Below are positions 12,524 to 25,179 of a stretch of DNA of 64,000 nt, piece by piece. This stretch comes from Liolophura sinensis (taxonomy: Eukaryota; Mollusca; Polyplacophora; Chitonida; Chitonidae): positions 14,567,338 through 14,631,337 of the forward strand of contig NC_088302.1 in assembly GCF_032854445.1 (NCBI RefSeq), written 5' to 3'. The notes beneath the pieces were generated by a model. The model did not search any database. It saw only the letters and a list, made by a program, of their open reading frames with translations, and was not told where the DNA came from. Numbering within the stretch: position 1 is the stretch's first letter; the number at the start of each line of letters is the position of its first letter. The position numbers were made by a program, and so were the translations under genes.

Positions 12524-12780
12524 AACACTCAAAAAATATTCGGTTAATTTCATCAGAAATTCTGTTGTCTGACTGATGCTTGAATGTATTCTGTTATTAC
12601 AACATAGAAATGTGCCATATTCAAAACAATATCCGGTTAGCTTAGCATAATCTTAATGTTGAATTAATAGGCGTGCTTAATTTAACAGAATAATTTGCTG
12701 GAATAACAGAATACATTCTAGCATCCCGCAGTCAACAGACTTTCTGTTAAATTTAACAGATTATAGTTTTGAGAATAGAC
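12524..12780. mobile_element. MITE-like element, long imperfect inverted repeats
   Basis: The ends are imperfect reverse complements over about 85-90 bp. The left end has 'ACACTCAAAAAAT', 'CAGAAATTCTGTTG' and 'GAATGTATTCTGTTATT'. The right end, read in reverse, has 'TTCTCAAAACTATAATCTG', 'CAGAAAGTCTGTTG' and the same 'GAATGTATTCTGTTATT'. A related copy is at 42574-42803. No coding capacity. Confidence 0.75.
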
Positions 12781-13064
12781 CTACTAATACCTGGAAAATC
12801 TAGGTTCGCGAGTTCTGACAGAAAACTACAAAATTACGCTTTCGAAAACCTGCTACGAGATCATCGATATAAAAATACCTAAAATTGTGCGGGGATACAA
12901 TGAGGTGGGAAGAGTTCCACTGAAATAAATAAACATCATAAGGCCGATGATACCTAAATGAGATTTGGTGTTCCAGTAATTATGGCTTTAAATCAGGAGC
13001 TTTGTCAGCGATTTTACTTCACACATACGGCATAGTTAGCTGAGAACTAGTGTTCTGAAATCGC

Positions 13065-15294
13065 ACACCAGCGAGAGGTCCTGCGAGTGGTTAAATGACA
13101 CCCAGTACAGTTGTTATTCCCGTACACCAGCTTGTTAGGTGCAGCTGGACCAAGACCTTCCGGTCTCCAGATGACAAGGTGCTGTTTTAACGGAAACCCG
13201 GCTATTATTGGAGCTCCGTCTGTTTGGTGATGAGAGGCTGGCGTTACACAAGCCTGAGGCACAATATTAAAGTGTCCGGTTGTTTTGCAGACTGTGCCTA
13301 AAGGCTTAACCTGGGATCAGATATTACCAATGATGTCTGAAAGACTCTGCCGGCGGCCCAATCTACATGCCATTCAGTTCCCGTCCACTTAAGCCAAAGG
13401 GAATTACCGAACGTCAGAAAACGTCACAGTGCTCCAGCTACATTCTGCCACCGACCAATCGGCATTGACAGCAGTTCTCAGTATGTTGTAATCCGGTCTC
13501 ATCTCGAGAAAACTAAAAGCCTTTCACAAGGCCGGAGCTGGGCTGCTTCAAGATCGTCGGGAAACAATGATCTGCAAATGTAGGATCGTGTGGGTAGATT
13601 CGGAGCGACATTCTAACGGCGTTACCGGCACCGTGGAGATACCAGTTTAGCTTTTCCGACACGCTGTTAACGACTTAGTGTGACTCCGCATTCTGTCTAA
13701 TACAAATATCACTGTAATACATACAAGACAGTTGTGAACGATGACGTGTATGTGACTACTAGGTGAACAGGTGATGATCACAGTCACTGTAGCCTAAATT
13801 CTTCATTATTTCTCAGTCAATGTGATTGTAGTCTATCATGATTTTTTAATTATTTCTCAATCCAAGTACTTGTAGTCTAGTTTGCTTTTTGATTATTTCT
13901 TATTCAAAGTAATTGTAGTCTTCTGTATCTATTATATATCAGACACATGGTTGTATTGTTAAAATTGTTTGCTAATGGTTTCACGAAAAATAAGCCATAT
14001 TTGACCAGTTCCTGATAAAACATTGGTCTGGCGACATTATGTTAATCAAAACCTTTTTTTAGTATTACACCAAAAACAACTGTCACTGTATATTCGTGTA
14101 ATACAAGTGTGACTGACCTGACTTTTTGCCACAAGAGCAATATTGCAATTGAGTAACAAAACATGTCAAGTCTTTCATCTTTTTTTACGAAAGTCGTTGT
14201 AATGTAAGGCCAAGCATATTACGACGGCGTATTTCCTTATCAAGCAAGCTTGGCACCTTGGGGTAGCATTACCAATTAGCCGAGTCTGGCCACAGCTCCT
14301 TGATCGAAGTCGTTGTAGTGTTAACGAACGAATATATGCACACATGGTGCTGCAAGCAGCTCAGAGGAAAACACACGTTTTAAGCTCTCGTTTCTCTGGT
14401 TTGGGATAAGGAGCTTGTAAATTTGATTTTCTTCTTGATGTCTCTACGTTACAAAACTGTTTTCGACTGCACTGAAATGCCCGAGCACTAGTCGACCCGA
14501 TGTAATGTCAGAATCTCCAGAGTTAGGCCTGACAAAGGAATATCGCTCTACACAAAATCCACGGATGCATACAAACACGTCAACAAAACGCATATACAGC
14601 CTACACTGACTCAGTTTTAAGATTAATCATCCGTCAGATGAGTTTCTTTATAACGTGTTTGTCTAAACATCGATGTCTTTGAGGTGGCTTTCAATATCTT
14701 TGCCGCTGTGATCATTAACAGAAGTGCATTTGTTTCTTCGCAGAAGGTATCTGACCTTTGCCTTAGATGGATTGAAAATCTGAGATCATAGTGTGGTATA
14801 AGCCCATTACGAGTTGTTTGAGTGTCGATGCTGGAATGTCGCAGCTGGAGTGTCGGTGGCGGCACCAAGATCGAACGACAACTCTGCAGTATTGTGGATG
14901 TATCTGGTAACGGAACACCTCGAATACAGGAAAACCCCTGGTCAGAAATCTTATCCAGGATAGGCAAGGTTAAATACGATTTGGTTCATCTTTCGAGATC
15001 AGAACGATTAGCCTAGATTTACCCACCCTATGACTGATCAGAATACAATGCAATGTTAATATCGACAAATTGATGTTTAACACAGGCAATTGGCCAACAC
15101 TAATACAGCGCAACCTGAGGCAGGCATCTACCTGTCAATAAAATGGACAAGGCAAAAGGATTATCGTCGTTGTGTGCTAGTTATCCTGTGAGAAGGGGTA
15201 ATATTTATGGAAGGGGGCTTTCCTTAATGTCGATTCTCTAATGCCAATTTGGCACAAGTGAGATGTTTTAAGAACAGACTCGCAGTCTAAATTT
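13065..15294. repeat. Diverged array unit before copy B
   Basis: Blocks appear in the order seen in copy A: 13090-13250 (like 1430-1530), M0 (13803-13932), M1 (14195-14500) and M2 (14840-15230). This runs straight into M3 at the start of copy B. About 400 bases (13265-13670) have no counterpart in copy A. It is clearly older than the A/B duplication. The 114-codon minus frame at 14623-14967 covers M1/M2 and is stopped in the other units. Confidence 0.7.
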
Positions 15295-18200
15295 ACGCAA
15301 CATTTGAGTATAAAACAATGGCTGAGTTTATGAGTAACATTCACTGGGTTGATGTACAAACTGGTAAAATGATTCTTTGGATGTTAGTAAACTCTGTCCT
15401 CGGTTTTAAAAGCAATTTAAGCAATTAAAACAACTGCTTTCATTTCTCTGTAAAATGCAGCACTGGCAGTAGATTCTGCTAGAAGTACGGACTAACATAA
15501 AAACAGATGTGAAAAAATCCTGTTCATTTTCTGCCTAAGAAATCCGATATTAACAGTCTTCATAAAACAGGGCAAAGGCCTTTACGGCCTTTATTATGTA
15601 AGCATAATAACCCGAACGAAGCATATATGAGAGCGGTAAGTGGACCAAACTCCGACCAGAAAAGATTCTTTCCCAAGTTGCTTGTTAACATATCTAATGA
15701 GCTTACTGTGGTGAGGACAAGTTTGTTCACAAAAAAGTACACAGAAACTTCTGTCATTGTTGATTTTTTCAAGCAATATCGCTTGGGAGAGAAACGTCAT
15801 AAATATATATGAATACATGAATTTCTCTCCATGGATTGCTTACATTTATCAGCGCTGATTTTTTCTCTCGTGGAAGCACCAACACTGATGATGCGATCAG
15901 AAGCACCCAAGTAAACAGCTGTATCTTTTGCTTTCACTTTACTTCCCCAAATGAATACATGCGCCACATATACATACATTTTGATATCCAGCAGCCTGTC
16001 TTTCTTGGGTGTTCAGTGTCATCTTTGACCTAACATCCATCCCGCGTATCACGAGATCGTCACATGACACGTACTGATCGGTCTAAAGACGTTGAAGTCT
16101 GTGGGCATTTTCTGATGAGAAATCTTTCCATTACATATGCTCTTTTAACCGGAGATTGGTCCTTTTGGATGGGCAGGCACTCTGCTTACCTTATCATTCA
16201 TTTCAGCTGCAATCGTAACCTTTCCGTCAGGTGGAGTGAGATCAATATTATCCAATAATTATGTAATGATTGAGAGAGTCGAACTGGAGAGTAAACAGAT
16301 TGATGAAATCGCTGATATTTTCTTCTGCGTTGCTTCCGACATATGTCATCTTCCCCAATAACGACGGAGAGATATTTTATCTATATTTTACTTTACATAT
16401 TTACCATATATAAATATTATAAAACTGTTATTAAATCGATTTTTACTCTTATATATGGCAAAGGTGTTTGTAAGCTATGTAGTTGACGTATGTCCATCGA
16501 CTCTTGCCCAGGAGAGAATACAACAATAAATAAATCGGTAATAAATCAGATTTGACATGGGACCAAGAGATGTAGGGAACCGTATCGCCAGGTAACGATA
16601 TCTGCTTTATTTCCTTACTGAACATGCTTCTATTTGAGGAAAGTGAAATCCTAGCAAAATGATGGGGGTCCTTCACTGTATTGCGCATCAGAAATACATT
16701 GTTCTGTTTAAATATCACCAAGTACGGATGTTATCCTCGTGCAGCAGCTTGTCACAAGCAGCCTGACCAAAGCCTTCCTGTCCCCATTTGCCAAGGTACT
16801 GCTTCAACGGAAACCCCGTTTGCTCTGAGGTGTTAAAGGTTGAATGTGTCTCTGCGTTCTGTCTAATACAATATATTTAAGACATAGAGAGAAAAACCAG
16901 AGCAGCGAGTGGGTGCCTCGACCAAGATTTACTTGTCGAAGCACTGAAACTTTCATGTGTGTATTTCTACGTGTTGTCAAAGTTTCGTTTAGGTTAACGT
17001 TTGGCATTATATGCAAAACATAAACTTTATAATGTGATCAGTTTTGTCATATTTTGGAAAGATTAAAACAGGTATTTTTGCCTTAGTCTCTCAGTCATCC
17101 TCCATAGTACATAGGACTAACGAAGTCCCTGTTGAGAAGAGATTGCAACTCGAGGAAGAGTTCAAATATTTGTGACACTATTGTTTTTTCCTTGGAAACA
17201 TACTTTTGTGTGAGCAAGATAAAGGCAGCCATGCATTATATAAGTGTTATCTTGAATTAGAATGGCTAATATATGGTATTACGTAACATTTGGAAACTAT
17301 AGCGAAATCACACATGAATCCTGGTTGAGAGAACATGTAATCCTCTGGCTATCATTGACATTAACATGTTATACGTGGACTAAAAGTTACATTTGTTATA
17401 TATTTATTTAATTGATTAGTTCATAACTTCGTTCTCAATCATTTTTCAGAAAATTACATTTGTGGTGCACTGATGTTAACAATTCTATAGTGTCTGTGTA
17501 AAAAAAAGATCCTTCAGTGAGACTGGAGCGGGCTACAGTTTTTCAATTTTGTGACCTATACATCGCCCCTTCTCATGTTTGAAGGTTTATAAGCCGCATG
17601 TTAGCCATATAACAGGAAAAGAAGAGAAACGCTGAAATAAAGAAAGGAGAAGCCTTACGAGTTTGTCAGTAGCTGTCAATCACAAGCATAGTCTGTTTCG
17701 CTGCTTGAGGTGAACAGTTTCCTTCACTTGGGCCGATTCCCCGCCTTACCATACCAGGTCATTACATACCCCTCTTTGCACAATGGCTTAAGCAGAATTA
17801 GGTAACAAAAAAATGTTAATCGCAATTTAATCCTCGTCACTGTTGTAAAATTACTCAAAATGTTGTGTTTCCTTCATATTTAACATATAAAATAACTTCA
17901 AACAAATCATAGGGATCAGGCCCCGAGGGTGCTTAGTCCACCTGCAGATTTCTGCTTTATGCACGAATACAATGTAAGTAGGCCTACAGCAAGGAGAGAA
18001 AAAAAACAGAGCAGCGACGACAGTGTGATATCTGGCAAATGGTCACACGTAACTGGGTAATGTCAATGCCCTCATATGTCAAGGACCTGGTAGAGCAAGG
18101 TCGGGAATCCGCTCCAGTGCAAGAAACTGTGCGCCTCAAGAATTGAAACTGCAATAGCTCTGACTGACAGCTGTTAACTCCTTCTTAAGGCCACTACTAT

Positions 18201-18837
18201 TTTCACTTCTGCGTTACTTCTCTTCTCCTGTTGTATGCCAAGCGTGCGATTTTATGAACCTTGCAACACACGCACTGAAGTGAGTCTATATCCATGTTCG
18301 TGATGTATAGGTCATCAAATCGAAACATGGGTTTAACACTGTAGAAAGGGAAAATCACTGCACCACAAATGTAACTTTCTGAAGTACACCAAAGCAATTG
18401 TTGAGCACGCCGTTAAAAACCAACCAAATAAATATATGTATAACAAATGTAACTTTCAGCCTTGTAATTTCTCTACATATTACACATAGCGTGAAAAGTT
18501 AATGATAGACGACCACGTTTGCTCTCAGGCAGGATTCACTTGTGATTTCGATATAGTTGCTACATGCTAAATATACTATCCAAAAAAAGAAACGCATAGG
18601 TGTTTTGTTTTATTTTAAAATGAAATAAATACATTTTGTCTTCATTTCATGAGCAAAATGTGTTTTAATATTGTTAATAGTCACAGTTAGCACACATTTT
18701 ATTCCTCAAAACATTTCTTGGTTGAAAATGTTGAGTTTGGAGGCCGATTTTGGAAGAAGTAAAAAATACAGCACCACACTGCATCACGTGCAGTCTTACA
18801 CACCGAACTTACGCATGGAAAGCATGCAGTGTGTGAC

Positions 18838-18844
18838 TATAAAA
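18838..18844 (+). promoter_or_regulatory. TATA-like box of the Tc1 element
   Basis: TATAAAA lies 59 bp before the transposase ATG at 18903 and inside the element. The spacing is plausible for a short 5' leader. No other promoter feature was identified. Confidence 0.4.
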
Positions 18845-18902
18845 CCGCAACTTCGGGCCGGAAATCGGCGTCTTTCAAGTGGTGTTTTCAAGCTGATTCA
18901 AC

Positions 18903-19931
18903 ATGCCACGTCTTGACACTGTCACAAGAAATATTGCCATTGGAAGACTTCAAGCTGGAGAGTCCCAATCGTCCATTTCTAGGAGTCTACTCGTCAGCCA
19001 GAGCACGATTTCACGGCTTGCTGCCCGCTACAATACTGGGACAACAAATGACCGTCGGCGTTCAGGTCGACCACTTGTCACTACAGCAGCCCAAGATCGC
19101 TACATAAGGGTCCTCCATTTGCGTGACCGTTGTGCTACAGCTGAAAGCACAGCAGCCAGCATACCGGGACTGAGGAGGATATCAGGTCAGACAGTGCGGA
19201 ACAGGCTGAGGGAACATGGACTGAGAGCCAGGAGGCCCTATGTTGGGATCGTGCTGCGTCCTCACCATCGCGCCAATCGCCTCCGATGGTGTAACAACGT
19301 GACTGCATGGAATCTACGCAACTGGCGACGCATTTGGTTCAGTGATGAGTCCAAATTCCTATTGCAGAGACGTGATGGTAGAAACCGGGTTTACAGACGT
19401 GCTCACGAACGTTATGCCCCTAACTGCGTACGCCAAGTGGACAGATTTGGTGGAGGGAGTGTGATGATGTGGGTAGCAATATCGTATACTGGTCGTACAA
19501 ATCTTGTCCACATCCAGGGAAATCTTACGGCCGTACGCTACCGAGACACCATCCTGCAGCCACACCTCTTACCTGTCATTGACGTTCAGCGGGAGTTGTT
19601 CCAGCAGGACAACGCCAGACCGCACACGGCACGTGTCACAAGGGACTTCCTCGCCGAAAACAATGTAAATGTGCTACCCTGGCCGTCCCGGCCAGGGTAG
19701 CACATTTACATCCGTTCCCCGGATCTTAACCCAATTGAGCATCTGTGGGATGAACTTGATCGACGTCTACGCCAACGTCAACCTCAACCCCAAACGCTTC
19801 AAGAGCAAGTTGCATGTTTGCAGGAGGAGTGGCAGAATATTCCCTAGGCCTCTATCCAGCGTCTCATCCAGTCCATGACAAGGCGTGTCAGAACTGTTAT
19901 TCGTGCCCGTGGTGGTCACAACAGATACTGA
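18903..19931 (+). pseudogene. Tc1-type DD34E transposase, disrupted
   Basis: Reads 265 codons to a premature TAG, while the conserved sequence continues in the same frame to a TGA at 19929-19931. The N-terminal helix-turn-helix region is about residues 1-65, with a GRP motif at 55-57. The catalytic aspartates are D148 (WFSDES) and D236 (QQDNARPHTA). The glutamate lies in PDLNPIEHLW after the break, at position 271 once the insertion is discounted, which gives DD34E spacing. Two lesions are visible. A 24-nt in-frame insertion (about 19689-19712) is an inverted copy of the preceding bases and introduces TAG. A second in-frame TAG lies about 50 codons further on (19846-19848), where CAG is a likely ancestor. 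Without the insertion the frame is about 334 residues, near the usual length. The start was chosen because the protein begins with a typical MPRL-type N-terminus. Confidence 0.95.
19663..19711. repeat. Perfect 23-bp inverted repeat inside the transposase
   Basis: Arms 19663-19685 and 19689-19711 are exact reverse complements with a 3-bp loop. The right arm is extra sequence relative to the transposase reading frame. This is a snap-back (templated) insertion rather than an original feature of the element. Confidence 0.93.
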
Positions 19932-20694
19932 CATTCCACTCAAGTGGGAGACTCATTGTGAGTGTCTTACCTCAAGTTAATGGCCTTGTTGCCTAGATAT
20001 GGACCCTTCCTTAATCTGTGTAAAAAAATATTTGCAGAATAGCAATTCTTATTTAGTTATGCATAATTGAAAAGACTGCATCACCTCCGCAAAAAACCGG
20101 GTTATGCGTTTCTTTTTTTGGATAGTATATTAGCATACAACAATTATCGATTCTATGTCAAAATAACACTTATTCATACAAATTGGCCTATATCATTGTA
20201 CACTCAAAGTATTTTCATAAGTAAATAAAATTAACCACAATGATTTGGACACTTATATGACTCAATTCATCACATAAACTTTAACTTTTACATATAAAGA
20301 CAGCAGTTAACTAAATCGAAATTTTGATATCCCACACAAATACACACGTGATAGTTTCAGTAAAGATATTTTTCTAGTTAAAGTCGATCTTCATACAGTA
20401 AATTAAAAACACATTGCCTCTTTGAACCAAAACTGGCGTTTTTGATCGAGAGTGCATTTTTGGTGGGTTATTACTAAGCAGCGATCTCTGTTATGGCCAT
20501 ATAACGTTTTGGGGCGCTTTGACCAATTTTTATTCCTTTGACTCGGAAATTTACAGAATTATGTTGGGATTGGAAATTTGCACTTTCTTACCTCTCTGGG
20601 GTCGACTTTGGCCTTACCGTACAGGGTCTTTACCCCAGTTAGGGTTTTATTCTAACTGTTTATGTATTAACTATGGCTAGGTTAACAAGTGATG

Positions 20695-21087
20695 AGTATT
20701 TCTCAAATCACAGTGGTTATATACTTCTTTATTTCTCATTCAAAACGGTTGATTGCTTTTTTGTTATTTCTCAATCAAAGTTGTTGTAGTCCAGCTTTTC
20801 GATTATTTCTCGTAGTTGTTGTTTGACTAGCATGCTTTTAGATTCTTTCCTATTTGCTGTAGTGCTTGATTATTTCCCAGTCAAAATTGTTGTAGTTCTG
20901 CTTTTCGATTATTTCGCCTTCTAAGATGTTGTAGTCTTGCTTTTGAATTATTTCCCATTCAAAGCTGTTTTAGTTTTGCTTTTTTTATTATTTGTCATTT
21001 AAAGTTCTTGTTGTCTTCCGCATTGACATTTCCTCATTCAAAGTGGTTGTAAGGTTGTGTATTTTTCAGTCAAAGTGAATGTCATCT
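20695..21087. repeat. Degenerate minisatellite M0, copy B
   Basis: Counterpart of 3841-4232, with the same unit structure and only a few substitutions. Confidence 0.8.
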
Positions 21088-21191
21088 TAAAAGTTTTTTC
21101 CGGTGGATTCACACAAAATAACTCATATTTGACCGGCATGATTCAAACAAACCCTTGGTTTACAACGGATGAAGAATATGTCACTTTATAT

Positions 21192-21264
21192 ACAATGTCC
21201 GGCAGCGTTATGGTGGGCCAGACAGAGCCCAGGGGAAACCGACGACCATCCGGACTGGACAATG
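21192..21264 (-). mobile_element. SINE fragment (family 1), copy B
   Basis: Counterpart of 4340-4412, essentially unchanged. Confidence 0.6.
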
Positions 21265-23392
21265 TGTTATTCAAAATCCTTTCAGTATTATACCAAACAT
21301 AACTGTATATTTATATAATGCAAGTATAGATGGACTTTTCGCCACATAAGCAGTACTGTGAGTAAAAAGAAAGCCGAGCATACAGGCTATCTGTTTTTGG
21401 GGTTTTTTTTTGCTGTTGTTGTTGTTTTTTGTTTTTTGTTTTTTTTTACTTCTACTTTTCTTTAATTTAATTTGTCAAAGTCTGTAGTATAACACCGAGC
21501 GTATTACGACGTATATCTTTTTAGGCAGACTTGGCACTTTTGGGTAGCATTAAAAATTAGCTGGATTTTTCGACAAATTCCTTGATCGAAGTCGTAGTTG
21601 TAGTGTTAAGGAAAAAATATATCCGTACATCTTGTTGTAAACTGCTCTGAGGAAAACCCACAAATTTGACCCTCGTTTCCCTCGCAGATGGTTTGGCATA
21701 AGGAGCTTGTAAATTTGATTTTGTTTTTTTTTTCACGTTCCACTTTACAAAACCATTTTCGATCGCAATAAAATCCACAAGCACTAGTCGACCCGGCGTT
21801 ATGTCAAAAACATGTTATGTGTTATGTGCGAGGACGTAAGGTCAGAAACATGAATATCGCTTCTCATAGGTTCCAAGGATTCAAAAAAAACACGCCAACA
21901 AAACGTATTTTCAACGAAATAAATAATGTGTAGGATGAGTTTTTGTATATTGCTCTTCTCTAAGCATCAACGTTTTGAGGTAGTTTTCAATATCTGTGAC
22001 CTTTGAAAACCATTACAGCACTGTCTGTTTGCCTTCGCAAAAGGAATCGTTACATTAAATAAATCAAGATGCTAATGTGTGGTATAATCCCATAATGAGT
22101 TGTCGCTAGGACCTAAAGGTATTATACGCAGCAAAATAATCAAACAACAGTTCTCCAGGATTTGGGATGTATCTGGTAACACCGCCAATACAGGAAAGTG
22201 TCTGGTCAGAAGCCTTACACAGCCAGGGCCAGGTTCCTGTACATCAGGCTTGGTTCATCTTGGACGATTAGCCTGGATTTGACGCGTCCTTGGAATGACG
22301 GTCAGAATACAGGGTCATCTAAAGATGTACGACTTCACGTTTAACACTGTTATTTAACCAACACTAATACACCCCAAGATGCGGCAGGAATTAAGCTGTC
22401 AATAAAATGGAGAGCAAGTCTTTCAGACAAAGGAGATATTGACGTCGACTGCTAACTGTCCCGGGGAAAAGGGTAATTCCTAAGCAGGGAGGCTGTCTTT
22501 AATGCTGATTGTTGTCAGCTTTTTGTATCCAAAAAGTGGAGACGCGTGGCACGTCCTCACTAGACTGGACGCATTTTTTGCTTAACGCTGTCCTCGATTT
22601 TAAAACCTTTTACCGCTCAGCTAGAAATATCAACTGATATGGAAACAAATGTAAAAAAATTCCTGTTCATTTTCTGCCTAAGAAATCTGATTTTAAGAGT
22701 ATTCATAAAAAAGGGCAAAACGCCTTTACGGCATGTAAACATAATAACCCGAAGAAGGCTTTTATGAGCACTGTAAATGTACTCCAGCAAGAATGGATTC
22801 CTTCCCACGACGCCTATCCCCAGATCTGAGCAGCTCACAAGGGAGAACTTATAACAGAATCTTCTGTCTGTTTTCCAATCCGTATCTCTTGGAAGTTAAA
22901 ATTCATAAATTCTTCAAGCCTGTTTAAGCCATCCACATGAATTTTTTTTATGGACTGCTTATATTTTATTAGTGGTTCTTTGTGCTCTGGAAATACGAAC
23001 ACTGATGACACGATCGAATGCACGTGTAGCTCTATCTTTTGCTTTCACCTTTATGTCCATATCACAATGGACAAATAGAGCGGGGTTGTTAAATTTACAG
23101 CACTTCAGGTCTGACAGCCTGTCCTTTACTAGGTCCTGTACGTGTGTCATCACGAGATCGTCACGACATACACTGATCGGCCGCGAAACGACGAAGTCTG
23201 CAAGCCCTGTTTTGATGAAAAGCCTTTCGACTGAATATACCCTTGTAACCCGAGGTTGTTACTTTTGGACGCCTACACACGCTGCTTACCATATCACTGA
23301 TTTCAGCTATGGACGTGACCTTTCCGTCAGGTGGCATGAGATGAGTGTTATCCAATAATTCTATATTAAGTTTATCTATTTATCTCTTTATT

Positions 23393-23605
23393 CAATGTTT
23401 TTTATATACTCAAGAACATTTCACTTATACGACGGCGGCCACCATGATAGTGGGAGGAAACCGGGCCGAGCCCATTGGAATTCACGACCATCCGCAGGTT
23501 TCTGGCAGACCTTCCCAACTGGACAACATGAACTGGACTGGGCTTCGTACCGACCGCATTGGTGAGAGACTCCAGGGTCATTTGTATTACGTTTTTGAGA
23601 GCTAG
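23393..23605 (-). mobile_element. SINE (family 1), diverged, copy B
   Basis: Counterpart of 6544-6750. It keeps 'ACGACGGCGGCCACCATGAT', closer to the complete SINE than copy A is, so copy A probably suffered the deletion. Confidence 0.85.
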
Positions 23606-24305
23606 ACGAACTTGAAACCGATACGTGGAGAGTAAACTAAATGATGAAATCTTATTAGGCTTCTGTTTTGTTTCCAACATCTGTCAGCTTCTCCTGTAAC
23701 CATGGAAGGTTACCTTTAGAAGTATTTTCTTACCTTCAATATTTATAATTCATGAAAGTTATGAAACAGTTATCGAAGTTGATTTTATCTCTTAAACATG
23801 GCAAACGTCTTTCCGACATCAAAGAGGACATACAACTTGCTATTAACGTCTCGGGAAAGACAGTTTACGATTAAACAGGGTCTTAAAGATTGCCAGTAAT
23901 GTGATCACATCAGTAGACTGTAACGTATATGTCGTGTATTCATCGACCCTTGCTCAAGAAAGAATAAACAGTAAAAAGATCGTTAATAAACCAGATATGA
24001 TATGCGACCAATAGATCTAAGTAAGCGTATGGACAGACGATTGAAGTCAGCGTGGTCTTTGATGTCTGGGATTGGCGTCTTACTGACTAACATCCCCGAG
24101 GACATCTACCTGAACTGGGTGAGATTCTTGGCTTACCATCGACCAACATCAGTCAAATTTATCCTGTCGCCAGGTAAATTAGCAATGATGATGGCGCCGA
24201 TCTCAGTTACAAAGGTAAATTATCCACATGTGCCAATCGGCCCCCGATATCTCTAGAACGTTTCTAGAAGTCTTTACACGTCTGTAGAAGTCTTTAGAAC
24301 GTTCG

Positions 24306-24620
24306 CATCGGGGCCGGTAGATCCAAGTTCAATCCTGGGTCGGGTCACACCAAAGGCTTTAAAAGAGGAAGTTGTAGCTGCCTGGTTTAGCCTTAAGCAT
24401 TAAGGAGATAGTGATACGACTGTTTGACCCGTATCAGTATAATTGCTCGGGCGAGCGACATACTTGCCTTCGGTATGTTGTCTCAGTGATGTAGTACTAG
24501 ATAAAAGAGCAGTGGAAATTCGTCCTGCACCAAGAAGGTACATTATATACACTCTAAGGACTCCTTCGACATCAAATTTTTAAGTACGACCTTAAACTAC
24601 AAGCACTCACTCATTCCACA
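24306..24620 (+). mobile_element. SINE (family 2)
   Basis: Begins with a tRNA-like half ('GATCCAAGTTCAATCCTGGG', resembling a B box), continues through 'TTAAGGAGATAGTGATACGA' and 'CTTCGGTATGTTGTCTCAGT', and ends 'AAGTACGACCTTAAACTAC' followed by CACTCACTC. A second copy (3' end only) is at 41175-41288. It interrupts the array just after M6 of copy B. Just upstream, 24252-24304 has the phrase TAGAAGTCTTTA twice. Confidence 0.8.
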
Positions 24621-24624
24621 GTTG

Positions 24625-25160
24625 CGCACAAACCGCCAAAAGAAAACATTTATCTTTCCTTACTCTTCAAATGTAAACTGACTTAAATCAGGCAAACAAT
24701 CAGGCTACTGGTGTTCCATTTGAGGAATATATTTGTAAACAGTTCTACATTTATCTGCTTATGTTTTTTATTGATCACGCTTTGATTTGAGGAAAGTGAA
24801 ACCATTGCTCACTGGTGAGGATTCTCGATGACATAAAATTTGGACGATTCCATGAGGTTGAAACAAGCACACCACACAGTCCTGAAACAAAATACATATG
24901 ACAAACTCGTAAAGAAATTATAGACTTTTGCTTAGAGCAAGATTACAACATTCCATTATAGCAATTATATCATTCAAACTTTATTTAACATAAGTATATT
25001 AAAAGGATTTAAATTTCTAATCTTTAGATATTGTCCGGAGAATAGAGGATCTCGTCTTTATATACAGAGTATTCGAAAATAGCACGGTTCTGGTTATCTG
25101 TAAGATTTAAAATACAAAATTTACATGGCCTTATAGCAGAGGGAACCTGGTGAAATTTTC
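24625..25160. repeat. Array block M7 and flank
   Basis: 'CAAACCGCCAAAAGAAAACA' and 'TGAGGAAAGTGAAACCA' correspond to 38800-38960 and, in part, 1315-1380. This shows that the array order M6-M7 continues past the end of the A/B homology. No gene seen. Confidence 0.65.
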
Positions 25161-25179
25161 CTACGTCAGTTTCTAAGTC

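Larger units (their letters stand above)
18574..20127 (+). mobile_element. Tc1-type DNA transposon (Tc1/mariner superfamily)
   Basis: A 1,554-bp element bounded by perfect 25-bp terminal inverted repeats (18574-18598 and 20103-20127) starting TACTATCC and containing an A7 run. TA dinucleotides flank it (18572-18573 and 20128-20129). Copy A has the uninterrupted site 'CTAAATATTAGCATAC' (about 3270-3285), so the insertion came after the two copies separated, or is allelic. Inside lies one transposase gene with about 330 bp upstream and 170 bp downstream. Cut-and-paste transposition into TA sites is established for the superfamily. The element appears unable to make its own transposase now. Confidence 0.97.
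15295..24190 (+). repeat. Recent duplication, copy B
   Basis: Partner of 1-7339, direct orientation, offset 15,294 at the left end. It carries a complete Tc1-type element (18574-20127) that copy A lacks. Homology to copy A ends where copy A runs into the gap, at 'GCAATGATG'. Copy B then continues into unique array sequence, which suggests that copy A was cut by the gap and that copy B is the continuous version. Confidence 0.93.

Noticed and set aside
14623-14967. 114-codon minus frame
   Set aside because: Covers array blocks M1-M2; the corresponding frame at about 5100-5400 is frameshifted and stopped.
18671-19107. Additional plus frames of 81 and 92 codons at the start of the Tc1 element
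   Set aside because: They overlap the transposase leader and N-terminus in other frames and have no Tc1-type content.
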